Assembly: GCA_002682825.1 (NCBI GenBank) | Contig: NOKP01000002.1 | Coordinates: forward strand, 997,132 to 1,061,131 | Reading direction: 5' to 3' | From: Neonectria sp. B-13 | Lineage: Eukaryota; Ascomycota; Sordariomycetes; Hypocreales; Nectriaceae | Length of the DNA stretch: 64,000 nt | Shown here: piece by piece, positions 25,701 to 37,700 of the stretch | Numbering within the stretch: position 1 is the first letter of the stretch | Layout of the letters: each line of letters starts with the position of its first letter | The notes under the pieces: model-generated | Told to the model about the DNA's origin: nothing | The model's database searches: none | What the model saw: only the letters and a program-made list of their open reading frames with translations | Translations under genes and position numbers: made by a program

Positions 25701-28700
25701 CCAAGGGTACAAGTCTGATCTTCAGCGCATGGGGTATCATCGTCGCATGTGGGGATAGTGATGGGAAGGCAGATGCCCGCAATACAAGACTGTCCTTGGT
25801 CACAGTCCGCGTCAGCGGCACAGGTAGCAACAATCTGAGGAAGGCAAATACCAGCTGTGCAAGCCTCGGTCTCGCTGCAATCGCTGTCGGCTGTGCAAGT
25901 TGTGATAATGATAGGAAGGCACAGACCAAGTTGACACACTTGACCAGTACCACAGTCACTATCCAACGCACAAGTAGGTAGAATGGTTGGAAGGCAAACA
26001 CCGAGGGTACAGGTTTGGTCTTCAGCGCATGGGGTATTGGCATCGCAGGTAGGAATAGTAGCCGGGAGGCAGATACCCGCAAGACAAGACTGTCCTTCGC
26101 CACAGTCCGCATCAGCGGAACAGGTAGGGAAAACCTGGGGTAGGCAGATACCAAGTGTGCAAGTCTCCGTCTCGCTGCAATCGGCGTCGGCCGTGCAGGT
26201 GACGAGAGGGTCAGGAAGACAGAAGCCTAGCTGACAGACTTGACCAGATCCGCAATCGCTGTTCAAAGAACAAGTCGGCAGGGTATCAGGAAGGCAGATT
26301 CCAGCTGTGCAAGTCTGACCTTCAGCACAAGGGGTATCGGCATCGCAGGTAGGAATAGTAGCCGGGAGGCAGATACCCGCAAGGCAGGACTGTCCTTGTT
26401 CGCAGTCCGTGTCAGTGGTGCAGACAGGGATGATAGTGGGCAAACAGATGCCGGCAACACAGGATTGATCACTGCCGCAGTCGGCGTCGGCCGTGCAAGT
26501 AATCAGAGGGTCAGGAAGACAGACGCCTAGCTGGCAGACTTGACCGGAAGCACAATCGCTGTTCAACGAACAAGTCGGCAGAACATCAGGGAGACAGACT
26601 CCAACGGTGCAAGTCTGGCCTTCGGGACAGGGGGTATCGCTGTCGCAGGTCTCCAGGATGGTGGGCAGGCAAAGCCCTGCCAAGCAGGATTCGCCTTCGC
26701 TACAATCTGAATCCGTCGTGCAATCAGGGAGAACGTTGGCCAAGCAGATACCAGCAATACAAGATTGGTCATCGTTGCAGTCGGTATTGGCTGTACATGT
26801 GACGATGAGGACAGGAAGACATAGCCCAAGTTGACAGACTTCTCCAGTGCTGCAGTCAATGTCTGCGGCACACGAAGGGAGGACATCGGGGAGGCAGATG
26901 CCTGCTGTACAGATTTGACCATCAGGACAGGGGGTGTCATCGTCGCATGTGCCCAGAGAATCGGGTAAGCAAAGTCCTGCCAAGCAGGCTTCGTTATCAC
27001 CGCAATCCGAATCGGCGGTACAGGTGGGAATAACTTGCGGCAAGCAAATTCCAGCAGTACAGGTTTGGCCCGGGCCACAGTCGGCGTCGGCTGTACACGT
27101 GGTAATGATAACAGGCAGACAGACTCCCAGTTGGCAAGCCTGCCCAGAGCCACAGTCACTATCCGACGTACACGTAGGAAGGACGTCCGGGAGGCAGATG
27201 CCAGCTGTACAAGTTTGACCTGTCTCACAGTCGGTGTTGGCCGTACACGTATTCAAGCCTTGCGGGAGACAGAGACCTGCTAGGCAGGCTTCACCCTCAG
27301 CGCAGTCCGTATCAGCCGTGCAGTCGGGAAGAAGCTGTGGCAAACAAATGCCAGCGGTACAAGCTTGATCTTGGCCACAGTCGGCATCGGCTGTGCAGAC
27401 AACAAGAGGGTTAGGGAGACAGAGCCCGAGCTGACAGACCTGTCCGGAGATGCAGTCACTATCCAACGTACACGAAGGAAGGATATCAGGAAGGCAGATT
27501 CCAGCTGTACAAGCCTGGCCTGTCTGACAGTCGGCATTGGTCGTACAGGTATCCAAGCCTTGCGGGAGACAGAGGCCTGCCAAGCAAGCCTCGTCCTGGC
27601 CGCAATCTGAGTCAGTCGTGCAGTCAGGGAGGACCGAAAGCAGGCAGATGCCGGCAGTACAAGACTGGCTTGAATCGCAATCGCTGTCTGTAGTACAGGT
27701 GATGAGAGGGACAGGTAGACAGAGTCCCAGACGGCAAACCTGGGAGCCGTCGCAGTCGCTATCAGCAGCACAGGTAGGGAGGATTTCAGGAAGACACAGT
27801 CCAGCTGTGCAAGCCTGCCCCTCGCCACAGTCCGCGTCGCCTGAGCAGGTGTTGATAGCATCAGGGAGGCAAATGCCGGCCAGGCAAGATTGCCCCTGAC
27901 CGCAGTCGGCATCAGCCGTGCAGTCGGGCAAGACCTGGGGAAGGCAGACGCCAGCAGTACAAGTCTGGCTTCCGCTGCAGTCGCTATCAGCAGTACAAGT
28001 GACGATAACTTCAGGAAGACAGACTCCCAGGCGGCAGACTTGATCGGTAGCACAATCGCTATCGAGGTTACAAAGAGGGAGGATAGTGGGAAGACAAACT
28101 CCAACTGTACAAGTTTGGTCTTCGCCGCAGTCCGAGTCGCTTGAGCAGGTGTCTATGCCTTGGGGAAGGCAAATTCCTGCTAAGCAAGATTCGTCCTGAC
28201 CGCAGTCTGTGTCAGCTGTGCAGTCAGGAAGAATTTGGGGGAGGCAAATGCCGGCTATACAGCTCTGGCTTGCGCCACAGTCGGTATCAGCCGTGCAAGT
28301 GATGATAGTTGTAGGTAGGCAAACGCCCAAGGTGCAGGATTGGCCGGTGTTGCAGTCACTATCCTGTGAGCAGGTGGGGAGGACTTCAGGGAGACAGACA
28401 CCAGAAGTACAAGCCAGTCCCTCACCACAATCAGAGTCGGTTGAGCAGGTATCAATGCCTGTAGGGAGGCAGATGCCAGCCAGGCAGGATTCGCCATCGC
28501 CACAATCAGTATCAGCCGTGCAGTCAGGAATAATCCGGGGTAGACAGATACCGGCTGTGCAGCTCTGGCTTGCGCCACAGTCACTATCAGCCGTGCAAGT
28601 GGTGATAATCGTGGGAAGGCAGACGCCCAGGGTGCAAGTTTGATCGGAGCCGCAGTCGGAATCGAGGGAGCAGGTAGGCAGAACCTCGGGGAGGCAGACG

Positions 28701-31700
28701 CCAGAAGTGCAAGCCAGTCCCTCGCCACAATCAGAGTCTGTTGAGCAGGTATCAATGCCCGTAGGGAGACAGATACCAACCAGGCAGGATTCGCCATCGC
28801 CACAATCAGTATCGGTTGTGCAGTCGGGAAGAATCTGGGGTAGGCAGATTCCGGCTGTACAGCTCTGGCTTGGGCCACAGTCGGTATCGGCAGTGCAAGT
28901 GACAATAGGATCCGGGAGACAGACACCTAAGATGCAAACTTGGCCAGTACCACAGGCGGCATTCGAAGCGCAAGTAGGCAGGATTTCAGGAAGGCAGACA
29001 CCAGATGTGCAGGAAAGTCCCGCGCCGCAATCGGAGTCACTTGAACAAGTGGCAATGCCTGTAGGCAGGCAAAAGCCTACGAGACATGAGTCTCCGTCAC
29101 CACAGTCGGCATCGGTCGTGCAGTCAGGCTCTGGCAGGATCTGGGGTAAGCAGATACCCACAGTGCAAGTTTGGCCCGTGCCGCAGTCGGCGTCGGTAGT
29201 GCAAGTGACGATGGGATCCGGGAGACAAACGCCCAAGGTGCATATTTGGCCCGTTCCACAGTCGCTGTTCAGTGTGCAAGTCGGCAAGACCGTAGGAAGA
29301 CACACCCCTGATGTACAAGAGAGCCCAGTACCGCAGTCCGAGTCGGTTGAGCAAGTATCTATGGCCTGAGGAAGGCAGAGACCCGCAAGACAATACTCAT
29401 CTTGGCCGCAGTCCGCATCAGTCGCGCAGTCAGGAATGAGGGCGGGAAGACAGATACCAGCGGTGCAAGTCTCGCCATCCGAGCCACAGTCCGAATCAGT
29501 CGTGCAAGTAACGAGAGGATCCGGAATGCAAAGCCCAAAACGGCAGACTTGGCCGGTAGCACAGTCGCTGTTAAGGGCGCAAGCAGGTAGGACATCCGGA
29601 AGACAAATGCCGGACGTGCATGAAAGTCCATCGCCGCAGTCCGAGTCGTCAGAGCAAGTGTCAATACCCTGGGGGATACAGATTCCAGCAAGACAAGACT
29701 CTCCATCGCCGCAGTTTGCGTCACTTGCGCAAGTCGGGAAGATGTTGAAGAGACAGACGCCAGCTGTACAGGCTTCGTTCTCGGCGCACTCGTCGTCGGT
29801 TGTGCAGACTGTGAGAGTTTCAGGGATACAAAGCCCCAGGCGGCAAACTTGGCCAGTGCCGCAATCGGCATCGGCAGCGCATGTTGGGAGGACGTCGGGC
29901 AAGCAGACCCCGGCTGTGCAGGTTTGGCCTTGGGGACAGGTGGAACTATCTGTGCAAGTTTCCAGACCTTGGGGAAGGCAGACTCCCGCTAGACAGGATT
30001 CACCCTCAGCACATTCCGAGTCCGCTTCGCAAGTTGGGAAGACGGTGGGTAGACAGAAGCCAGCCTCGCATGCCTCGCCAGCTGCGCAGTCGGCGTTGAC
30101 CTCGCAGACGGTAATGACCTGCGGAAGACAGAAGCCGAGTCTGCAGACCTCGTTGCTATCGCACCCAGCATCGGTTGTGCAGGGAGACAAAGTCGTAGGA
30201 AGACAGACACCAGAAATGCAGTCCTGGCCCTCGGCACATGGCGTATCAACTGAACAGGTAGGAATGACATCTGGAAGACAGATATTGGCTATGCAAGTCT
30301 CGCCTTCGCCGCAATCCGCATCTGCCTGGCACGTGGGCAAGAACTTCAGTACGCAAAGGCCTGCAGTGCAGACCTCAGTGGCGTCACAGTCCGCATCGAC
30401 AGTGCAGGACAGCACTTGTGGAAGGCAAAGACCTGCTGTGCAAGCCTCAGTCGTTGCGCAATCGCTGTCGCTTTGGCAGGTGGTGATCGTCACTGGGAGG
30501 CAAACACCAAGCGTGCATGTCTGCGCACTCTCACAATCGGTATTGGTGGTGCAAGTGGGCAAGACAGACGGCAAGCAGACGCCAGCAGTGCAAGCCTGGC
30601 CTTCGTCGCAGTCCGTGTCGGCTGAGCATGTGACAATGGCTTCAGGGAGACATAAGCCAACCGTACAACTCTCGCCAGTTTCACAATCGGCTGAAGTTGT
30701 GCAAGTAGGGACGATCGTATCAGGCACACAGAGTCCAGCAGTGCATGTCTCGCCAGTTCCACAATCTGCAGTCGTCGTGCAAGTAGGAAGGATCGCGTCA
30801 GGCACACAGAAACCGACCGTGCAGGTTTGACCCTCCGAGCAGTCGGTATCAGCTTGGCATAGTGCCAACTCCCGGGGGATACAGACTCCCAGTCTGCACA
30901 CTTCAGTCTCGCTGCAGCCGGAGTCGGCAGTGCATTGAGGAAGGATAGTCGGTAAGCAGACACCGGCAGTACATCTGAGGCCCTCGCCGCAGTCTGTGTC
31001 GGTTGAGCATGTGTCAAGGCCTTCAGGAAGGCAGAGCCCAGCAATGCAAGCCTCGCCGGTTCCACAAGTATCGCTTGTGACACAGGTAGGGAAGATTTCC
31101 TTGGGCAGGCAGATGCCCGCGGTGCAAGTCTGGTCTTCCGTACAGTCACTATCCGCAGTGCAAATAACCAGGTCCTTGGGTATGCAGACTCCAAGTCTGC
31201 AGACCTGGGTGCTATCACAAGCAGAATCGTCTTGACAAGTAGGTAGAACAGTAGGAAGACAGACACCGGCCGTACAGGAGAGTCCCTCTCCACAGTCCGA
31301 GTCGCCAGAGCAGGTGTCAATGGTCTCGGGAAGACAGATACCGGCCGTACAGGTCTCTCCTGTGCCACAAGTGCTATCGTCGGTACAAGTAGGGAAAATG
31401 ACCTTGGGTAGGCAGAACCCGGCGGTGCAGGTTTGGTCGCTGGAGCAGTCACCGTCTGTCGTGCAAAACGTAATGACCGTCGGCAAGCAGACTCCAAGCG
31501 TGCAGACTTCGTCACTGCCGCAGGTCGAGTCATCCTGACATGAGGGAAGAACAGTAGGCAAACATACACCAGAGGTACAAGAGAGACCATCGCCACAGTC
31601 GGAGTCGGCTGAGCAAGTATCGATGACCTCGGGCAGACAAATACCAGCTGTGCAAGCCTGACCAGTGCCACAATCGGCATCAGCACTACAAGTGGGGAAT

Positions 31701-34700
31701 GGTATTGTAATACAGAAACCGGCAGTGCAAGTTTGGCCTTGAGAGCAGTCGGAATCAGCTGTGCAGATCGTCAAGTCGATGGGCAAGCAAACGCCGAGTC
31801 GGCAGGTCTGACCACTTTCGCAACCCGAATCGTCCTCGCAAATAGGGAAAACAGGGAGACAGACTCCGGAAGTGCAAGAGAGGCCATCGGCACAGTCTGA
31901 GTCGCCCGAACAGGTGATGATGCCGTCAGGCAAGCAAACACCAGCCGTACAGACCTGTCCAGTACCGCAATCAGCGTTGGCACTGCAGGTAGGGAACAGG
32001 GTTGGGAGGCAGAAGCCAGCGGTGCAAGTCTGATCTTGGGCACAGTCCGTATCGGCGGTGCAAGTTGCTAGATCAATAGGAAGACAGACGCCAAGTCTGC
32101 AAACCTCGTTGGCCTCACAACCAGACGCGTCCTGACAGGTAGGGAGTATTTCCGGAAGGCAGACTCCCGCAGTACAGGACAGTCCCGAGGAGCAGTCTGA
32201 ATCGGTGGTGCAAGTGGTGATGGCCTCGGGAAGACAGAGACCAGCCGTGCAGGTTTGACCTGTAGCACAGTCACTGTCGCTGGTGCAAGTCGGGAACACC
32301 ACGTCCGGGATACAGAAGCCAGCTGTACATGTCTGGCCTTCGGCACAATCCGCGTCGGCGGAGCAAGTGGAAAGCTCCTGGGGAATACAGACTCCAAGGC
32401 GGCAAACCTGACCAGATTCACACGCAGAATCAGACTCGCAGGTTGGGAGGATAGTTGGAAGGCAGACTCCGCCGGTACAGGATTGACCCTCGCCGCAGTC
32501 AGAGTCCGCAGAGCATGTGATGAGCACGTCGGGTAGGCAGAAGCCGGCGGTACAAGCCTCTCCCTGGCCGCAGTCGTCGGAAGTCGTGCAAGTTGGGAAG
32601 ACGGTCGGAAGGCAGAGGCCAGCTGTACAGCTCTGGCCAGACTCGCAGTCGCTGTCCGCCTGGCAGGAGGGTACAATTGACGGAAGACAGAGTCCAGCAG
32701 TGCAAGACTCGCCAGAGCTGCAGCCCGCATCATTGACACAGGTAGTGACGATGATGGGGAGACAGACTCCGAGAGCGGTCGAGCAGGCTAGGCCACTGCC
32801 ACATTCCGAATCGCTGATACAAGTGGGTAGGACCTCGGGGAGACAGACTCCTGATACACAAGATTGTCCTTGGCCGCAGTCGGATGCATCAGTACATGTG
32901 TCGAGGGTATCAGGAAGGCAAATACCAGCGATGCAGTTTTCGTTTTGAGCACAGTCTCCGTCAACCTGGCAAGAGGGTATGATAGTTGGAAGACAAAGAC
33001 CAGCGGTACAAGATTCGCCAGGGCTACATCCCGCATCGCTCGTGCAGGGGGTAATGACGGTAGGCAGACAAACTCCAAGCCCGGCGGAGCAAGTTTGGCC
33101 TTCGCCGCATTCGGTGTCGGTAGTACAAGTTGGTAGAACCTCAGGGAGGCATACTCCTGCTGTGCAGGACTGACCTTCGCCGCAGCTAGTATCATCTGTG
33201 CAAAGAGGAAGGACATCGGGAAGGCAGACGCCAGCAACACAATTCTCGGTTGAAGGACAATCACCGTCAACTGAGCAGGTTGGTATGACGGAAGGAAGGC
33301 AGATCCCGGCAGTACAAGACTGACCCGAACCGCAAGCCGCGTCGTTTTCGCAGGTGATGATAATCGCGGGGAGACAGACTCCAAGCCCTGCAGAGCATGC
33401 TTGACCTTCGGGGCATTGAGAGTCGCTCGTGCAGGTCGGCAGGACTTCAGGAAGACATACGCCTGCTGTGCAGGACTGGCCTTCGCTGCAGCTAGTATCA
33501 TCTGTGCAAAGAGGAAGGACATCGGGAAGGCAGACGCCAGCAACACAATTCTCGGCCTGAGCACAGTCATCGTCACCTTGGCAGGTTGCGATGACTGAAG
33601 GCAGGCAGATTCCAGCGGTACAGGATTCTCCAGAACTGCAATCGCTGTCACTTCCACAGGCGGTGACTACCGGAGGAAGACAGACTCCAAAGGCAGAGCA
33701 GACTTGACCGCCAGAGCATTCCGAGTCGCTGGTGCAGGTAGGCAAAACGTCTGGAAGGCATACACCTGCTGTGCAAGTTTGACCCGCATCGCAATCATCG
33801 CTGCCAGAGCAGGTAGGTAGGACGTCGGGGAGGCATACGCCAGCGATACAATTCTCGCCGTCGCCACAATCCGCGTTAGCCTGGCAGGTTGGGATGATGG
33901 AGGGGAGGCAGATGCCAGCAGTACAGGATTCTCCCGAGCTGCATCCCGCATCGTTTGTGCAAGTGATAATGACGGCAGGGAGACAAACTCCAAGCGCAGA
34001 ACAGGTTTGACCGGTAGCACACTCCGAATCACTAGTACAGGAAGGCAACACGGTAGGAAGACACACGCCTGCTGTACAAGTTTGATCCTGCTCACAGTCT
34101 TGGCTGCCAGTGCAGGTAGGTAGGACGTCGGGGAGGCATACGCCAGCGATACAATTCTCGCCGTCGCCACAATCCGCGTTAGCCTGGCAGGTTGGGATGA
34201 TGGAGGGGAGGCAGATGCCAGCAGTGCAAGATTCTCCCGAGGCACAATCCTGATCATTATCGCAGGGGGTAATGACGGCGGGCAGACAGACCCCAAGCGC
34301 AGAGCAGACTTGGTTATCACCACAATCTGTATCGCTGGAACATGCTGGAAGGACTGTTGGAAGACAGACTCCCGATGTGCAAGTCTGGCCGTCGTCACAG
34401 TCCGCATTTGCGGTACAAGTAGGAAGGACATCTGGAATGCAGACTCCCAGGACACAGTTCTCGCTCTCACCGCAGTCCGTATCAGCTTGGCAGACTGGGA
34501 CGATGGTGGGGAAGCAAATCCCAGCAATGCAAGAGTCGCCGGAGGAGCAATCCTGGCTGGTCGCACAAGAGATGATAACCGTGGGAAGACAGACACCAAG
34601 TGGAGAGCAAGATTGGCCACTACCACACTCCGAATCGCTGGAGCAGGTGGGGAGGTCAGCAGGAAGGCAGACTCCAGAGGTGCAAGTCTGGCCTTGCGCG

Positions 34701-37700
34701 CAATCGCTGGTGTCTGTGCAAACGGGAAGAAGATCCGGCACACAGAGTCCCGAGATACAGTTCTCATTGGCACCGCAGTCTGCATCGGCCTGGCAGACAG
34801 GAACAACAGTAGGAATGCAAAGCCCAGCCGTGCAAGACTGACCCGAGCCACATTCCTGATTGCTTGCGCAGGTGATGATGACGGTAGGGAGACACACTCC
34901 AAGCGCGCACGTTTGGCCAGTACCACACGTAGCATCGCTAGTGCAGGTAGGTAGGATGTCAGGAAGGCATACGCCCGAAGTACAGGCCTGGCCCTCATCG
35001 CAACCGCTATCATCTGTGCAGATGGGAAAGATATCTGGAATACAAAATCCAGAGATGCAGTTCTCGCTTTGGCTGCAGTCTCCATCAACTTGGCAAACTG
35101 GAATGATAGTAGGAATACAGAGCCCAGCCGTGCAAGACTGGCCTGAGCTACATTCCTGGTTGCTTGTGCAGGTGGTTATGACGGTAGGCAGGCAAACTCC
35201 AAGTGTGCACGTTTGGCCACTACCACACGTCGCATCGCTAGTGCAGGTAGGTAGGATGTCAGGGAGGCAGACGCCAGATGTGCAAGTCTGGCCTTCGTCG
35301 CAGTCAGTCTCGTCTGCACACACAGGAAGAGTATCCGGGAGACAGAAACCGGATATGCAGTTCTGGCCTTCACTGCAGTCTCCATCAGCCTGGCAGGTCG
35401 GTACGAGAGAAGGCAGGCAGAGCCCGGCCGTGCAAGCTTCGTTGGCACCACAATCCGAATTCGACTGGCAACTGGCGATAAGTTCTGGAAGACAATAACC
35501 AATGGCAGAACACTTCAAAGGAGCTTCGCACTCTGCGTCGGTGGTGCAAGAAGGAAGGAGAGTGGGAATGCAGACTCCAGCCCGACAAGACTGGTCGGCT
35601 TCACACGCCTGATCATCGGTGCAGAGAGGCAGAAGCTCGGAGAGGCAAATGCCCGAGATGCAATTCTCGCTTGGCTGGCAGTCACTGCTATCCTGACAGA
35701 ATGGCAGGATGTCGGGAAGACAGAAGCCAGCGGTGCAAGCTTCATCGACGCCACATTCGCTGTCCTCTTGGCAGCTGGTGACAATATCAGGAAGACAGTA
35801 TCCCAGTGCAGAGCACCTGGTGGGACTGATGCAGTCTGCATTCGTCGTGCAAGGAGGTAGGATATCGGGAATGCAGACACCCACCCGACAGGACTGGCCT
35901 GTTCCGCATCCCGCGTCGTTGGTACAAAGAGGTAGAGCAGCAGGGACGCATATTCCGGAGACGCAGTTGTTGTTTTCGTCGCAGTCGGAGTTGGCTTGGC
36001 AAGTAGGTACCAGTGATGGGAGGCAGATACCAGCTGTGCAGGTTTCACCTTGTGAGCATTGCGCATCTCCCTCACAAGATGTAATGGGTGCAGGCAGGCA
36101 TACTCCAAGAGTACAGACCTGATCAGTCGGGCAAGGGGCGCCAGCGGAGCAAGTAGGTAGACCGCCGGGCAGACAAACACCCGATGTGCATGTTTGTCCA
36201 GTGCCGCAATCCGAACTGTCCTCGCAAGTAGATACAGTGTTTGGAAGGCAGATTTGGGCGATGCACTGCTGGTTGGAGCCACAATCTGTGTCCTGCGAGC
36301 ACTGGGTGGGAAGGAGGCCGCTGAGGATACAGAAACCATCCACACAGGCGCAGAAGCCTCCAAGGATACAGAGATTCGCATCCGAGTTACACTTGGAATT
36401 GTCCGTGCACTCCAAGGTAGTCAGACAAACGCCGAGCTGGCAGTCCTGACCCGAGGGACAGTCGTCCGAGCTGCTACACAGCGAGATGCCGTCGTTGAGC
36501 ACACAGAAGCCATTCGTGCAGAGGCAAAGGCCGAGACCGCAGAGACCAACACCCAACGCGCAATCGCTATTCTGGGCACAGGTAGTTTGAGGAGTGCAGA
36601 CACCAGATTCACACGTCTCGCTGGAGCTGCAGTCGGAATCGGCTGTACAGCTAGTAGGAGGAGAGGTGCAAACTCCAGATTCACACGTCTGCCCACTCGA
36701 GCAGTCGTTATCAGATGAACAGCCAGTAGTAGGAGGAGTGCAGACACCGGATTCACATGTCTCGCCGGAAGCGCAGTCAGTGTCGACCGCACAGTCAACA
36801 GGAGTGGGAGGCGTGCAGACCCCGGCTTCACACGTCTCAGTCGAGCTGCAGTCGGAATCGGCCGTACACTCAGTGGTAGTAGGTGTACATACTCCAGATT
36901 CACACGTCTCGCCCGAAGCGCAATCAGTGTCGGCCGTACAGTCAGTAGCGGGAGTAGTACAGACACCAGATTCACACGTTTCGCCTGAATCGCAATCGGT
37001 ATCGGTGGTACACTCAATCGTACTGGGAGGCGTACAAATTCCGGATTGGCAGGTCTCGCCATCGGCGCAGTCATTGTCCACTGTGCAATCAGTGGTGGGA
37101 GCAGTGCAGACACCAGATTGACACGTCTGGCCACTGGTGCAATCGCCATCTGATGAGCAGCCAGCAGTAGGGGGCGTGCAGACTCCAGATTCGCATGTCT
37201 CACCTGAGGCACAGTCGGTATTGGCTGTACAGTCTGTGGAAGAGGGAGGTGTACAGATTCCAGATTCGCAGGTCTCGCCTGAGGCACAGTCCCCATCAAC
37301 CGTACAAGCAGTTGAAACAGTACAGATACCCGAGTTGCAGGTCTCGCCTGAGGCACAGTCGGTGTCGGCTGTACAGTCGGTCGTAGCAGGAGGTGTACAA
37401 ACTCCAGAGTCACAGGTCTCGCCTGAAGCACAATCGGCATCAACAGTGCAATCAGTAGAAACGAGAGGCGTACAAACTCCCGATTCGCAAGTCTCGCCTG
37501 AGGCACAGTCGGTGTCGGCTGCACAGTCGGTCGTAGCAGGAGGTGTACACACTCCAGATTCACAGGTCTCGCCTGAAGCACAGTCGGTATCAACAGTGCA
37601 ATCAGTCGTAGCAGGAGGTGTGCAGACTCCAGATTCGCAAGTCTGACCAGAACTGCAGTCGCTATCCACTGTACAGGCCGTCGTTGCAGGAGGTGTACAG

